From CAWKGC01 sp963849005 (GTDB taxonomy: Bacteria > Pseudomonadota > Gammaproteobacteria > Burkholderiales > Usitatibacteraceae): a stretch of 64,000 nt of DNA. Position 1 is the first letter of the stretch, and the number at the start of each line of letters is the position of its first letter. The stretch is from positions 618,090 through 682,089 of the forward strand of contig CAWKGC010000019.1 in NCBI GenBank assembly GCA_963849005.1, read 5' to 3'. A model generated the notes under the pieces. It ran no database searches, had not been told where the DNA came from, and saw only the letters and a program-made list of their open reading frames with translations. Position numbers and translations under genes: made by a program. This document shows, piece by piece, positions 54,088-63,535 of the stretch.

Positions 54088-56215
54088 CTATGGCGCAGCG
54101 ACCTGCACCTGTCCCAGCGTCGCCTCCTGCCCGGCGGGATTCCCGGCAGCGTCGAGCAGGGTGAGCGGCTCCAGCGTCTCGGCATCGTAAACAAGGAGAC
54201 GCAGACTCGTAGCGCCCAGGCGGCAATTCCGGCGGCAGGTCGAGCAGGTAGACATTCAACGGCTGATCCGCTGGCTGCCACTGGGCGGGCGTCAGATGGC
54301 GGTCGTTGAGCAGGCGCTCGTCGGCCTGGGCCAGGCGGTTGCCGGCGGCGTCGTAGAGGGCGACGCGGGCTTTGAGGGGGCGGTCGCTGCCGCCAGTGGT
54401 GGTTCGCTGCCAGCGAATGACCACCGGCAGCGAACCACCTGGTGGCAGAGCCGTTTGGGGCAGCGAGACAGCCACCGTCTGCACATCTGGCCCAAAGACC
54501 GAACTGCGCGGGCTGCAAGTTGGGCGCCAGCACGAAATTGGTGGGCGGCTCCAACTCCCACCAGTCGATGGAATAGCCCTGGAACCACTTCTCGCCCGCG
54601 TGGCGGCCATATTTGTTGAGCAGAAAATGAACGGCACGGCGCGGATCGGTGTCACTCTCGAACCATTGCACCCAGAAGACGCGGCGAGCGTCTTTGGCCC
54701 AGGCGTCGAGTTGTTGGTCGACGGTGTTGATGTCCACGAAGAGGTAGCGGGCTGGCGGCGCGGCGCTGGCTGGCTGGAGCCGCCGTCGGGTCGATGCTGT
54801 AGGGCTGATAGTAGAAGCCAAAGGGATACTTCTGGTCCACAAAGATCACATCGCCCGGCTGGGCGTTGGCGCGCAGCCAGGCGGTCACCTCGCCGATATG
54901 TTCCCGATCGTGGCGTGTGTCGTAGAGATCAGCCTGCAGCGCGGGCCACAGCCCCACCAGGAGGATCGCCAACGCCGCGCACAGGCAGCGGCTTCCACCA
55001 GCGGGCATAGGCCGCCAGCCCTACGCCGATCAGCGTGTAGAGGGCGGGCGTCACGAAGCTGCTGTAGCGCACGTTGAAGGCATTCCGGTCGAGCACCGCC
55101 AGGTAGTAGAGGCCCAGGCCGCCGAGCAGCCAGGTAAGGAGGAAGGTGAGGGTGGTGACGGGTGACGGGTGACAGGTGACGGGTGACGGGTGACGGGTGA
55201 CGGGTGACGGGTGACGGACGGGCGTTGGCTAGAGCCAGAATGACGCCGACGGTGCTCACGAGCAGGACGAGCCAGAGCCAGAGGGTGGCTTGATTGGCCA
55301 GGAGGGCGGGGTCGAAGGCGTAGCCGCCGAGGTAGGCCTGCCAGTTCTGGCTCAGGTATTCGCCCACGGTTGGGATGGTGATATTGGGATTGGCATAGAC
55401 GGGAATCTGGCGCAAGGCGATGGGGGCGACGGGGAGCACCAGCACGGTCATGGCGAGGCCGCAGACGAAGACGGTGCGCAACTGCCGCCACCGATTGGGC
55501 TGCAGCAGCGCCCAGCCGCCCCACCATAAATACCAGGCCACCAGGATGAAGACCGCGTTGTAGTGAGTCAACAACGCCGCCGCCGACAGGAGGACAAAGC
55601 CGCCAGCCAACCGCGCCTGATAAGTGACCTGGCCGCCGCTGTCGCGCTAGGGTGTGGGAGGTGACGTCCGCTGAGGAAATGCTCGTGGTCTGCCAGCGTG
55701 GCTTCAGCTGCCGCGGCGCCTGCCGTTGGCCAGCGCCACGCGGACAAAAAGGCCACGGCGGCCGCCGTGAGCAGGGCAAAGCCCACGGTATACATCCGCG
55801 CTTCCTGGCTTTCGGCAAGCCAGAAGGGCGAACAGGCGCCCACCACCAGCGCCAGCAGACCCGCCCAGATTGCCGCCGGCGCGCCGCCCCAAAGGGAACA
55901 ACAGCGCCGCACCGACGACGCCGGCAAAGACGCTCAGGAGCCGGCTGACCAAAGCCAATTGGGCAGGCGCCACGCCGGCAACCATGCCAAAGAGCTGGTT
56001 CCAGCCGTGGAGCAGCCAGAAGTAGATGGGCGGGTGGATGTCCAGCTCCGGTGCAGTCGCCACCTGCAGGAATGGCCGCAACGCCACGTCGATATTGCGG
56101 GCTTCGTCCCACCAGATGTCCTGGCGGGTCAACTCCTGGAGGCGCAGCCAGAAGGCGAAGAGCAGGGCGAGGATCAGCGCCAGGCGAACAGATCGAACGC
56201 ACGCATAGATGTCGC
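54088..56215 (-). CDS. GT39-like membrane glycosyltransferase, many frameshifts
   Basis: About 700 residues over at least four frames. The N-terminal loop has QDIWWDEARNIDVALR and PPIYFWLLHGW, the acidic motif and early loop of the ArnT/PMT (GT-C) fold. Several membrane segments follow (LALVSRLLSVFAGVVGAALL; HYNAVFILVAWYLWWGG). Then a soluble C-terminal part (YLFVDINTVDQQLDAWAKD; VALYDAAGNRLAQADE) ends GQVQVAAP before a TAG at 54088. It would move a sugar from a polyprenyl phosphate. The start is unclear: an ATG at 56208 is out of frame with the body. A heptamer repeat sits inside. Confidence 0.68.
55154..55217. repeat. Heptanucleotide tandem repeat, GGTGACG
   Basis: About nine copies of GGTGACG with one variant (GGTGACA) in the third unit. 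Read on the minus strand in the membrane-protein frame it codes SPVTRHP-like repeats. Because seven is not a multiple of three, loss or gain of one unit changes the reading frame. Confidence 0.88.
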
Positions 56216-56222
56216 AGGATGG

Positions 56223-56510
56223 TTACATCACCACATTTTCTTCGCCCACGAGCAAATTCGGCTCCCGTGCTCCCGCCCGTGTTCCCAGGTAAGCGAGACA
56301 TACCAGATCTGGCCAGACTCCAATCCAAAATGAAGCAGGCGTGAAACTGAGCCGAGAGTCGACGGGTGGTTCTGGCAACTCTGGGTCGTAGTGCACTGGC
56401 CAGCCCCAAACCTCGTCGTCGAATTCCACATTTCTGAGCATGCAATTCGTCGGCAAATTACGGATTTCATCCAGGTCGGGCACATTGTACCGGTATGATG
56501 GCCTGGGCAT
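56223..56510 (-). CDS. Possible small protein of unknown function
   Basis: 95 residues starting MPRPSYRYNVPDLDEI, with an ordinary amino-acid mix and several aromatic residues (DDEVWGWPVHYDPELPEP). No family is recognised. It lies in a stretch of lower GC than the rest of the right part, just upstream of the GT39-like gene on the same strand. No clear ribosome-binding site is seen. It could be real or an accidental frame. Confidence 0.35.
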   Translation of the reverse strand: MPRPSYRYNVPDLDEIRNLPTNCMLRNVEFDDEVWGWPVHYDPELPEPPVDSRLSFTPASFWIGVWPDLVCLAYLGTRAGAREPNLLVGEENVVM

Positions 56511-56865
56511 TGCTATCGTGTGTTCTCGTCCTGGTGCACTTACGCGCAGTTTTGTTTGGATTCATAATTTGTTCCTTTCGCCTGTTCCAGGATCGATGGC
56601 GGCCAGCAAGTTGATTTACGTTAGCTTTGCGCCGGTTCAAGTTTCCGCAGGCGACGAGTCAATCCAGATACTATGCGTGCTCCTCTCGCGTCGCACATGA
56701 TACATGAGTCGGTCACGCCTAGTATCGATATGTCACCTACGCTGATACATCGTAGCTCTTGATTTTTCTCCGGAAATGCGTAGACACAACGCCAGCGACT
56801 TACGTGCCTTGAGCGCGCTTCCTTTGCAATAAGAACGTCCACATTGTAGGACTCCTCGACAGCAT
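56511..56865. other. Lower-GC stretch without a recognisable gene
   Basis: GC is visibly lower than in the flanks. A minus-strand frame over 56621-56944 reads without stops for 107 residues (for example AVEESYNVDVLIAKEA), and a plus-strand frame over 56440-56700 for 86, but neither has a ribosome-binding site or known motif. No RNA gene is seen. Confidence 0.4.
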
Positions 56866-57558
56866 TCAGTGGACTGCAAGCCGTGTCCATTCGATTTCTA
56901 GGACTGATATCTTGACAACTGCTTCTAAAGTGCCATGTGAACACGCTGGATTATCCCATACAATCAGCGTCGCCCAATTATCCGAAGCGCTATCCTCCAG
57001 ATAGTTCTCCAGCAATCCCCGCACCACAAAGCCCTGTTTCAACTGAAAGGATAGCGTCGGGTCAAACAACTCCCCGGCCACCACCCGATCGACGTATTCC
57101 TGGATCGTGAGGGTCTGTTTGTGGTGCACATAGCCGGGCAAGACCCCGCCGCCGACGATGCCCCGCTTGTTGTACTTCCGCACCACCTCCTTGCGGGCGG
57201 TGTAGATGAGCTTCCCGATGCCCTGGCCCCGATAGTCGGGATGGACGCTGATGTCGGCCCCGTAATAATAGGCGCCGTTCCAGTCGTGGTTCCGGAAGTA
57301 GAGATTGTCGCAGATCTCGCGGAAGGTGTGGCCCGGCTGCTCGAAATCGAAGTCGATGAAGAAGCCCGAACCCTGGCCGATGACGCGCGCTCCGTCCAGG
57401 ATGACGATCTGCCCCTCAGCGAAGATCGCATACTGGCTGGCGAAATGCGCCACCGACATCAGTTCCTGCGCACCCAGCGTGGGATAACAATCCCGCTGGA
57501 GCTGTTCCAGGGCGGCAAAGTATTGGGGCTGCAGCGTGGTGACCGTGAACTCAGTCAT
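56866..57558 (-). CDS. GNAT-family N-acetyltransferase
   Basis: 230 residues from the ATG at 57558. The acetyl-CoA site reads DISVHPDYRGQGIGKLIYTAR (motif A, split here at 20 residues or fewer by the Gly pair), and motif B shows QYAIFAEGQIVILDGARVIG. A C-terminal extension (GFVVRGLLENYLED) is typical of long GNATs that act on small molecules rather than ribosomal proteins. It is third in an ATGA-linked run after a GNAT-like gene and an alkyltransferase-like gene. Substrate unknown. Confidence 0.8.
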   Translation of the reverse strand: MTEFTVTTLQPQYFAALEQLQRDCYPTLGAQELMSVAHFASQYAIFAEGQIVILDGARVIGQGSGFFIDFDFEQPGHTFREICDNLYFRNHDWNGAYYYGADISVHPDYRGQGIGKLIYTARKEVVRKYNKRGIVGGGVLPGYVHHKQTLTIQEYVDRVVAGELFDPTLSFQLKQGFVVRGLLENYLEDSASDNWATLIVWDNPACSHGTLEAVVKISVLEIEWTRLAVH

Positions 57559-57980
57559 GATGCAGTGTCGCCAAAGAGATCGGGCTGCACTGGCGCCGGA
57601 CGAGGAGGCTCGGCTGGCGGCGTGAAGCCGTGCTCCAGCAGCCACCCCAAATCAGGGCCGGTCCAACGCACTTGCGCCAAATCGACTTTGCCCTCGGCAT
57701 CGAAGGTGACGCCTTCCTCGCTCAGGCGTTGGCGCTGCACCTCGCTGCCCCAGTGGTCTGCGCGGGGGCTTACCTTGCCCTGCGCGTTGATGACCCGCTG
57801 CCAGGGCACGCCGTCGGGCGCCGCCGCCATGGCATAGCCAGCCATGCGTGCGGTGCAGTTGCCGGCCAACTCTGCGATCTGGCCGTAGGTCGCCACCTTG
57901 CCGGGGGGAATCTGGCGCACCAGCAGGTAGATGCGTTCGTAGAGTGGCTCGCGTTCGTTGGGGATTGGATGGCTGCTCAT
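57555..57980 (-). CDS. Alkyltransferase-like protein (ATL) of DNA repair
   Basis: 141 residues with the O6-alkylguanine alkyltransferase DNA-binding fold: PPGKVATYGQIAELAG and ARMAGYAMAAAP. The active site PCHRV of the true enzyme reads PWQRV, with Trp60 in place of the Cys, so no alkyl transfer is possible. ATL proteins bind O6-alkylguanine and hand it to nucleotide excision repair. The C-terminal tail (residues about 115-141, Pro-rich) is longer than in E. coli eATL. It overlaps both neighbours by four bases. Confidence 0.87.
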   Translation of the reverse strand: MSSHPIPNEREPLYERIYLLVRQIPPGKVATYGQIAELAGNCTARMAGYAMAAAPDGVPWQRVINAQGKVSPRADHWGSEVQRQRLSEEGVTFDAEGKVDLAQVRWTGPDLGWLLEHGFTPPAEPPRPAPVQPDLFGDTAS

Positions 57981-58440
57981 GTGGTTCGTCCCGATTCCAG
58001 ATGGATGCCCATGATCACGAGCCGTTCCTGGCTGCCGGTGAACCAGTTGATGATGCGCATGACCCGATTGGCGATCCGGTGGGTGCGGGCCAGGCTAGGA
58101 GGCATCTCCGCCGGCGTCAGCGTGCGAAAGCCAAAGCGCAGGTAGTAACTCTCGTTGTGGCTGGCGCAGCGCAGGTAGAGCGGACCAGCGGCGCGCGCAA
58201 TCAGGGTCTCCACAATGACGCCGCCGATACCCAATCCCTGGCAGGCAGGCGTCACGGCAATCGAAGCCAACTCCGGCGTGCCATCGCCCAGGATCTTGAT
58301 CTGCCCCACGCCCACCAACTGCCCGGCCACTTCCGCCACGATAAACCGCGGCCAATGCAGGCCAAACGGATTGATCCGCGCCGAACGGACGAGTCTGATC
58401 AGCGATTGCCGCGTATTTGATCTTAGCTGCCGACTGCAAT
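57977..58440 (-). CDS. GNAT-like acetyltransferase, frameshifted near the start
   Basis: The clear part is about 120-140 residues: LIRLVRSARINPFGLHWPRF, AEVAGQLVGVGQIKIL, ELASIAVTPACQGLGIGG (acetyl-CoA motif A) and YYLRFGFRTL (motif B). No ATG lies in this frame upstream; the likely start is in another frame around 58,410-58,440, so one indel is inferred. The stop overlaps the ATL start. It is the first gene of the three-gene set. Confidence 0.65.
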
Positions 58441-58508
58441 TTCAGCGCAGGCACGAACTGTAAATCTCGTGCCTTCGCGCCTTCCTGTGAAATCATCCTT
58501 CCCTACCT

Positions 58509-59456
58509 TCATCGCGGCACCGCCACGCCCGCCACGATGCGCCGGAGCACCGCATCCGCGTCCAGCCCGTCGATCTCCGCTTCCGGGCGCAGGATGATGC
58601 GGTGGCGAAAGGTGGGCAGGATCACCGCCTTGACATCGTCGGGTGTCACGTAGGTGCGGCTCTGGAGCGCGGCGTAGGTCTTGGCGGCCAACAGGCTCGT
58701 AATGCTGGCGCGCGGGCTGCCGCCCAGGATCAAATCCTGGCTGCGCCGCGTGGCGCTGGCAATCTGCGTAATGTAGGCCAGAATGCCAGCCTCGACCGTG
58801 ATGGCCTGGATTTCGGCGCGCACCGCCGCCAACTCAGCAGGCTGGATGACCGGTTGGAGGCCTGCGGCATCGAGGCGATGGGCGTCGAAGCCGGTGTGAT
58901 AGCGGCGGAGAATCTCCTGCTCGTCGACTTCGGTCGGATAGGGCACGACGATCTTGAACATGAATCGATCCAACTGCGCCTCGGGCAGGGGATAGGTGCC
59001 TTCGTATTCGATGGGGTTCTGGGTCGCCAACACCATGAACGGCTCGTCCAGCGGATGGCGCTCGCCTTCGATGGTAACCTGCCGCTCTTCCATGGCCTCC
59101 AGCAGCGCCGATTGGGTCTTGGCTGGCGCGCGGTTGATCTCGTCGGCCAGCAGGATGTTGGCGAAGATTGGGCCTTTCTTCAGATAGAACTGGCCCCGAT
59201 TGAGATCGAAGACCTGGGTGCCCACCACGTCGGAGGGCATGAGATCGGCTGTGAACTGGATGCGGGAGAAGCGGGCGTCGATGAGGCGGGCCAAGGTCTT
59301 GGCCAACAGCGTCTTGGCCACCCCGGGCACCCCTTCCAACAACACGTGGCCGCCGGCCAGAAAGGCGACCATCGCCTGCTCGAACACTGGTTCCTGGCCC
59401 ACGATGACCGTGGCCGCCGCGGTTTTCAATTGTGCATAACGTTCGGCAAGACTCAT
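58509..59456 (-). CDS. MoxR-family AAA+ ATPase
   Basis: 315 residues from the ATG at 59456. Motifs: GHVLLEGVPGVAKTLLAKTL (Walker A), ILLADEINRAPAKTQSALLE (Walker B), EERQVTIEG, VLATQNPIEYEGTYPLPEAQ (sensor 1), LDRFMFKI and a C-terminal LILGGSPRASITSLLAAKT (sensor 2). MoxR ATPases mature or gate target complexes and usually sit next to a DUF58/von Willebrand gene; none follows here, where a GNAT-like gene is downstream instead. One of the few long right-hand genes without a frameshift. Confidence 0.93.
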   Translation of the reverse strand: MSLAERYAQLKTAAATVIVGQEPVFEQAMVAFLAGGHVLLEGVPGVAKTLLAKTLARLIDARFSRIQFTADLMPSDVVGTQVFDLNRGQFYLKKGPIFANILLADEINRAPAKTQSALLEAMEERQVTIEGERHPLDEPFMVLATQNPIEYEGTYPLPEAQLDRFMFKIVVPYPTEVDEQEILRRYHTGFDAHRLDAAGLQPVIQPAELAAVRAEIQAITVEAGILAYITQIASATRRSQDLILGGSPRASITSLLAAKTYAALQSRTYVTPDDVKAVILPTFRHRIILRPEAEIDGLDADAVLRRIVAGVAVPR

Positions 59457-59684
59457 GTCGATTTCCAGATCTTCACAAAGGTTGAACCTGTGCGGCGTAG
59501 GGTAACACGGCGATGGGTTGGGCGCAACCTGTAGGGGTGAGGGGGTCCATTTCACGCCCAAAGTCGGCATGTCGCGGAGTGCGCACGCCCACGTGCGCAT
59601 GATTTGGGTGAGCAAGGTCACTCTGCCTCACCTGTGAAATGCACCCAGGCGAGGCTACGCCCGTGTCTCGCCCCTGCAAGATGG

Positions 59685-59690
59685 TATAAT
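59685..59690 (+). promoter_or_regulatory. -10 box of tilS, suggesting a leaderless start
   Basis: A perfect TATAAT ends at 59690; the expected transcription start seven to eight bases on falls at the GTG at 59698. The ATG at 59689 overlaps the -10 box itself, so it cannot be the start if this promoter is used. No -35 match is obvious. Confidence 0.45.
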
Positions 59691-59697
59691 GCTTGCC

Positions 59698-61272
59698 GTG
59701 AGTCACATTCCAGATGCTCTAGCTCAGGATCCACTGCTGGCGGCCTTGCGCGACGCGCAGACGCGTTACCAGTTATTTCCGCTGACGCCTACGGGACGAA
59801 CCACGGTCGTCGTCGCCGTGAGCGGTGGCGCGGACAGCGTTTGTCTGCTCCATGCGCTGCACACATTGGCGCCGGCGTGGCGGCTCGACCTCCACGTGGC
59901 CCACGTCGATCACGGATTGCGTCCCGAGGCTGCCGCCGATGCGGCGTTTGTGGCCGCACTGGCCAGCCAGCTCGATCTGCCCTGCGCCATGACAAGACTC
60001 GATCCCCAATGGCTCAGCCAACAGCCAGGTGGCCTGGAGGCTGCCGCCCGTGACGCGCGCTATGGCTGGCTGGGCGCGGTGGCCCGTGCGGTGACGCCGC
60101 CCGGGCAGCCTCCTATCGTGGCGGTCGGTCACCAGGCCGGCGACCAGGCCGAGACGGTGCTGCTCCACCTGCATACAGGGCGCGGGGGTGCAGGGCCTGG
60201 CCGGCATGGGCTGGGTGAGTCCTCTCCCCGCGGCGACGGACGGTCAGGAGCCAGTGGTTCAACTCGTGCGCCCCTTGCTGGGGCGTCAGCGCGGGGAGAT
60301 CGAAGCCTATCTGCGCCGCCACGCGCTCACCTGGCGCACCGACGCCACCAACGAGCAGCTCTCCTTTCTGCGCAACCGCATTCGCCACCAGGTGCTGCCC
60401 CTGCTGGCGACGCTGAATCCGCAGGTGATTGCCGCCCTCGGCCGCACCGCTGTGCTCATGACTGACGCTGCGGCCCGCCTGGGTGAACTCGACCAGGCGC
60501 AACTGGCGGCGCTTTGCACCGAGCCTGCCACTGCTGAACGGGTGGTGCTGGATTGGACGGCCTGGGCCAGCATGGCGCTCGCCGGGCGGCGGGCGCTGCT
60601 CCACGCGGCCTTGGCTCATCTGGCCGTCGACCAGCGCAGCCTGGGTTTTGCCGTTGTCGATGAGGTGGCGCGCCGCGCCGCAGAAAGCGCCCATGCCACC
60701 GGTCCCCATCCCCTGGCCGGCGGCGCAGCGTGGACGATCGCCGGCGCCACGGGCGACCAGCCGCACGCCTGAGCCTGCACCGGGCGGATGCGCTGCCTTT
60801 TGCACCCCGCCAGCCCTATCTGGATGGCGCGTGGCGAGCGGCCCATGGGGCTCTGGCGTTGCCTGTCCCTGGGGTCTGTACACTGTCGGCGCCTGGCGCT
60901 TGCAGGTGGAAGAACTGGCCAGCGGGGACTTGCCGGCGGATTGGCAGCACAACGCCGACCCGTGGCGCGCCTATCCTGGATGCCACTGCGGTGGAGCAGC
61001 CCAGTCTGGCTGCACCCCGAGCCCGGCCAGCGATTCGCTCCCTTGGGGATGGCGGGGCGCCAGAAAGCCCTGGGCGACCTGTTCACCGACCGCAAGCTTC
61101 CGCGTCCCTGCGCTCAGGCTGGCCGTTGATTGTGGATAAACCGTCGGGACGGGTATTATGGGTGTGCGGTCTGCACGTGGCCCACACTGCCCGCGTCACG
61201 CCGGAGACGACGCGCGTGTTGGCGTTGAAGTGGGCGCGGTATAAGTCCGCCGACCATAGCTGGAGCAGATGA
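59698..61272 (+). CDS. tilS: tRNA(Ile)-lysidine synthase, frameshifted
   Basis: This enzyme attaches lysine to C34 of tRNA-Ile(CAU), which is needed to read AUA. The PP-loop VAVSGGADSVCLLHAL, the DHGLRPEAAADAAFV strand and VAVGHQAGDQAETVLLHL are in the first frame. A second frame from about 60,185 has LVRPLLGRQRGEIEAYL and NEQLSFLRNRIRHQVLPLL. The C-terminal TilS domain is scattered over three frames (RFAPLGMAGRQKALGDLFTD; WPLIVDKPSGRVLWVCGLHV). Four or more indels are needed to restore about 520 residues. GTG at 59698 is preferred over ATG at 59689 because of the -10 box. Confidence 0.85.
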
Positions 61273-61525
61273 TGGGACCAAACGTCAAACCTTTCACCCA
61301 CTGGGTGATCTACAAAGGCTACAAGGTGCGTTTCACCACCCGTACGGCGCAGACAGTGACCGGGGTCTTGACGACACGCCGACGGCGCCGAACTGCCGTT
61401 TCGTTACGACCCAGACCAGATGATCGTGCACCTGTCTACGCGGACGCATTGCGATCAACCAGCACGGCTGGGAAGTTGCGGGCGACGCAGCCGCCCCGGC
61501 GCCTACCCAGGAGATCACCCCATGA
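61269..61525 (+). CDS. Small conserved-looking protein of unknown function, frameshifted
   Basis: About 85 residues once two indels are repaired: MMGPNVKPFTHWVIYKGYKV and RFTTRTAQTVTGVL in one frame, DGAELPFRYDPDQMIVHLST in the next, then AINQHGWEVAGDAAAPAPTQ. The start overlaps the tilS stop by four bases and the end overlaps the RlmI-like start (ATGA), so it is part of this operon. No domain is recognised. Confidence 0.5.
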
Positions 61526-62733
61526 ACAATGCCGTCGTGCTCAAGCCGGGACGCGAAAAGCCGGTGCGCCAGGGCCATCCCTGGATTTTCAGCGGCGCCA
61601 TCGCCGATATCCCCAGACCTGGCCGATGGCGAGATCGTGGCGGTCGTCGCTGCCGACGGGCAGCTGGCTGGCCCAAGGTTACTGGAACCGTCAGAGCCAA
61701 ATCCAGGTGCGGCTGTTGAGTTGGGACCAGCGAGAGGTCATCGACGAGCGCTTCTGGCGCCGGCGGCTGGCGGCGGCCCTGGCCATGCGGCGGACGCTGC
61801 CCGAAGTGGCCCACACCGACGCCCTGCGCCTGGTCAATGCGGAAAACGACGGCCTGCCCGGGCTGACCGTGGACCGCTACGGCGACTATCTCGTCCTGCA
61901 AGCCGGCACCCTGGCCATCGACCAGCGCAAGCAACTCCTGGCCAACCTGCTCCAGGAACTGACCGGCTGCAAAGGTGTCCTCGAACGCAGCGAGATGGCG
62001 GCGCGCCGGCAGGAAGGGCTGCCGCCGGCCGCCGGCCTGTTATGCGGCGCGGCGCCCGACGGGCCGGTCGCAGATCACGGAGAATGGTCTGCACTTTCTG
62101 GTCGACCTGGTCCACGGGCAGAAGACCGGCTTCTACACCGACCAGCGCGCCAATCGCCAGCGGGTGGCTGCCTACTGTGGCGGGCGCCGGGTGCTCAATG
62201 CCTTCAGCTACACCGGGGCCTTCGCCGTTGCTGCACTGGCTGCTGGCGCCAGCCACGTCACCAATGTGGACAGCAGCGTGGATGCGCTGGAGTTGGGCGA
62301 AACAAACCTGCGGGCCAACGGCTTCGACCCCGACCGGCAGACCGAAAACATTGCCGGCGATGTCTTCGCCGTCCTCCACGACTGGCAGCGCAGTCCGCAG
62401 CCGGCCTCCAGTTTCGACCTGATCGTGTTGGATCCGCCCAAATTCGCCCAGTCCCAGCGGAATCTGGAGCGGGCGCTGCGGGGCTACAAAGAGATCAACC
62501 GGCTGGCGCTCCAACTCCTGCGTCCCGGCGGCATCCTGGCCACCTTCAGCTGCAGCGGGCTGGTCAGCGCCGATCTCTTCCAGAAGGTGCTCTTCGGCGC
62601 GACGCTGGACGCGGGTCGCCCGCTCCAGATCCTGGAATGGCTGCGCCAGGCCAGCGACCATCCAGTCGCCATCACCTTTCCGGAAGGCGAGTATCTCAAG
62701 GGCTTGCTCGGGCGTGTGGGTGACTATGAATGA
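61522..62733 (+). CDS. rlmI: RlmI-like class I SAM-dependent rRNA methyltransferase, frameshifted
   Basis: About 400 residues. N-terminal PUA domain (VVLKPGREKPVRQGHPWIFS; NRQSQIQVRLLSWDQ), then EENDGLPGLT-like NAENDGLPGLTVDRYGDYLV, FYTDQRANRQRVAAYC, the SAM loop LNAFSYTGAFAVAALAAG, and the catalytic LIVLDPPKFAQSQ with TFSCSGLV. Three indels near 61,615, 61,665 and 62,060 break it. RlmI makes 5-methylcytosine in 23S rRNA (C1962 in E. coli). The stop overlaps the Nudix start by eight bases. Confidence 0.85.
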
Positions 62734-63375
62734 GATCTTCGGGCCGTTCTTGCGCCAGTTGCGGCTCGATCTGGCGGGACCGTTGCCGGGCAAAGAGGCC
62801 CAGTACAGCATGGCGCCCCGCCCACGCACTGGCGCAGAATTCTACGATACACCCCGGGCCGATGCGCGGCGAGGAGGCGTGCTGGTGCTCTTCTACCCAC
62901 AGCAGGGCCAGATCTATCTGCCGCTCATCCTGCGCCCCACCTACCCGGGCGTGCACAGCGGGCAGGTAGGCTTTCCCGGCGGCGGCTATGACGAGACGGA
63001 TGCCGATCTGACTGCCACTGCGCTGCGGGAGGCCTACGAGGAGGTGGGCGTCCATCCCAGCGAGGTGACTGTGCTGGGAGCCGCTCACGCCCGCTCTACG
63101 TCTATGCCAGCAACTACCTGGTCCAGCCCATCGTGGCCTGGATCGACTATCGGCCTGAGTTTCGCATCGATCCCTACGAGGTGGAGCACCTGATCGAGGC
63201 GCCGCTCCACCTGCTGTTGGCGCCAGCCACGCGGCGGAGCGAACCCTGGACGCTGCGCGGGCAGGTCGTGCAGGTGCCTTATTATGCGGTGGCTGGCCAG
63301 ACGGTCTGGGGCGCTACGGCGATGATGCTCGGGGAACTGCTGTCGCTCTCCGCGCTGCGGTTTGCGCCGAAGTAA
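62726..63375 (+). CDS. NudL-type Nudix hydrolase (CoA pyrophosphatase-like), frameshifted
   Basis: About 216 residues when one indel near 63,085-63,095 is repaired. The UPF0035/NudL motif GQVGFPGGGYDETDADLTAT precedes the Nudix box ALREAYEEVGV. The second frame continues YASNYLVQPIVAWIDYRPEF and VQVPYYAVAGQTVWGATAMM, as in the PCD1/NudL group, which splits CoA and CoA esters. It follows rlmI with an eight-base overlap. Confidence 0.83.
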
Positions 63376-63535
63376 AGACCTGTTATGGAATGAGTGTAGC
63401 GAGCCTTCTCGTCCGATCTTGGATAGCACCCGGTGTCGAGTTCGGCCTGAATCAACAAGCCGTGCCGAGTCGCCATATTGGCCATCAGATTCACAAACAG
63501 GTCCAGGCTTTCCAGCGGGCGCCTGCACACCGATG
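63376..63535 (-). pseudogene. Possible transposase C-terminal remnant (ISAzo13-like)
   Basis: A minus-strand frame reads LFVNLMANMATRHGLLIQAE and LDTGCYP, which is close to the C-terminal end of ISAzo13-family DDE transposases as I remember them. It lies directly behind the panE stop, with no other part of the element visible. No terminal repeats were found. Confidence 0.3.
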
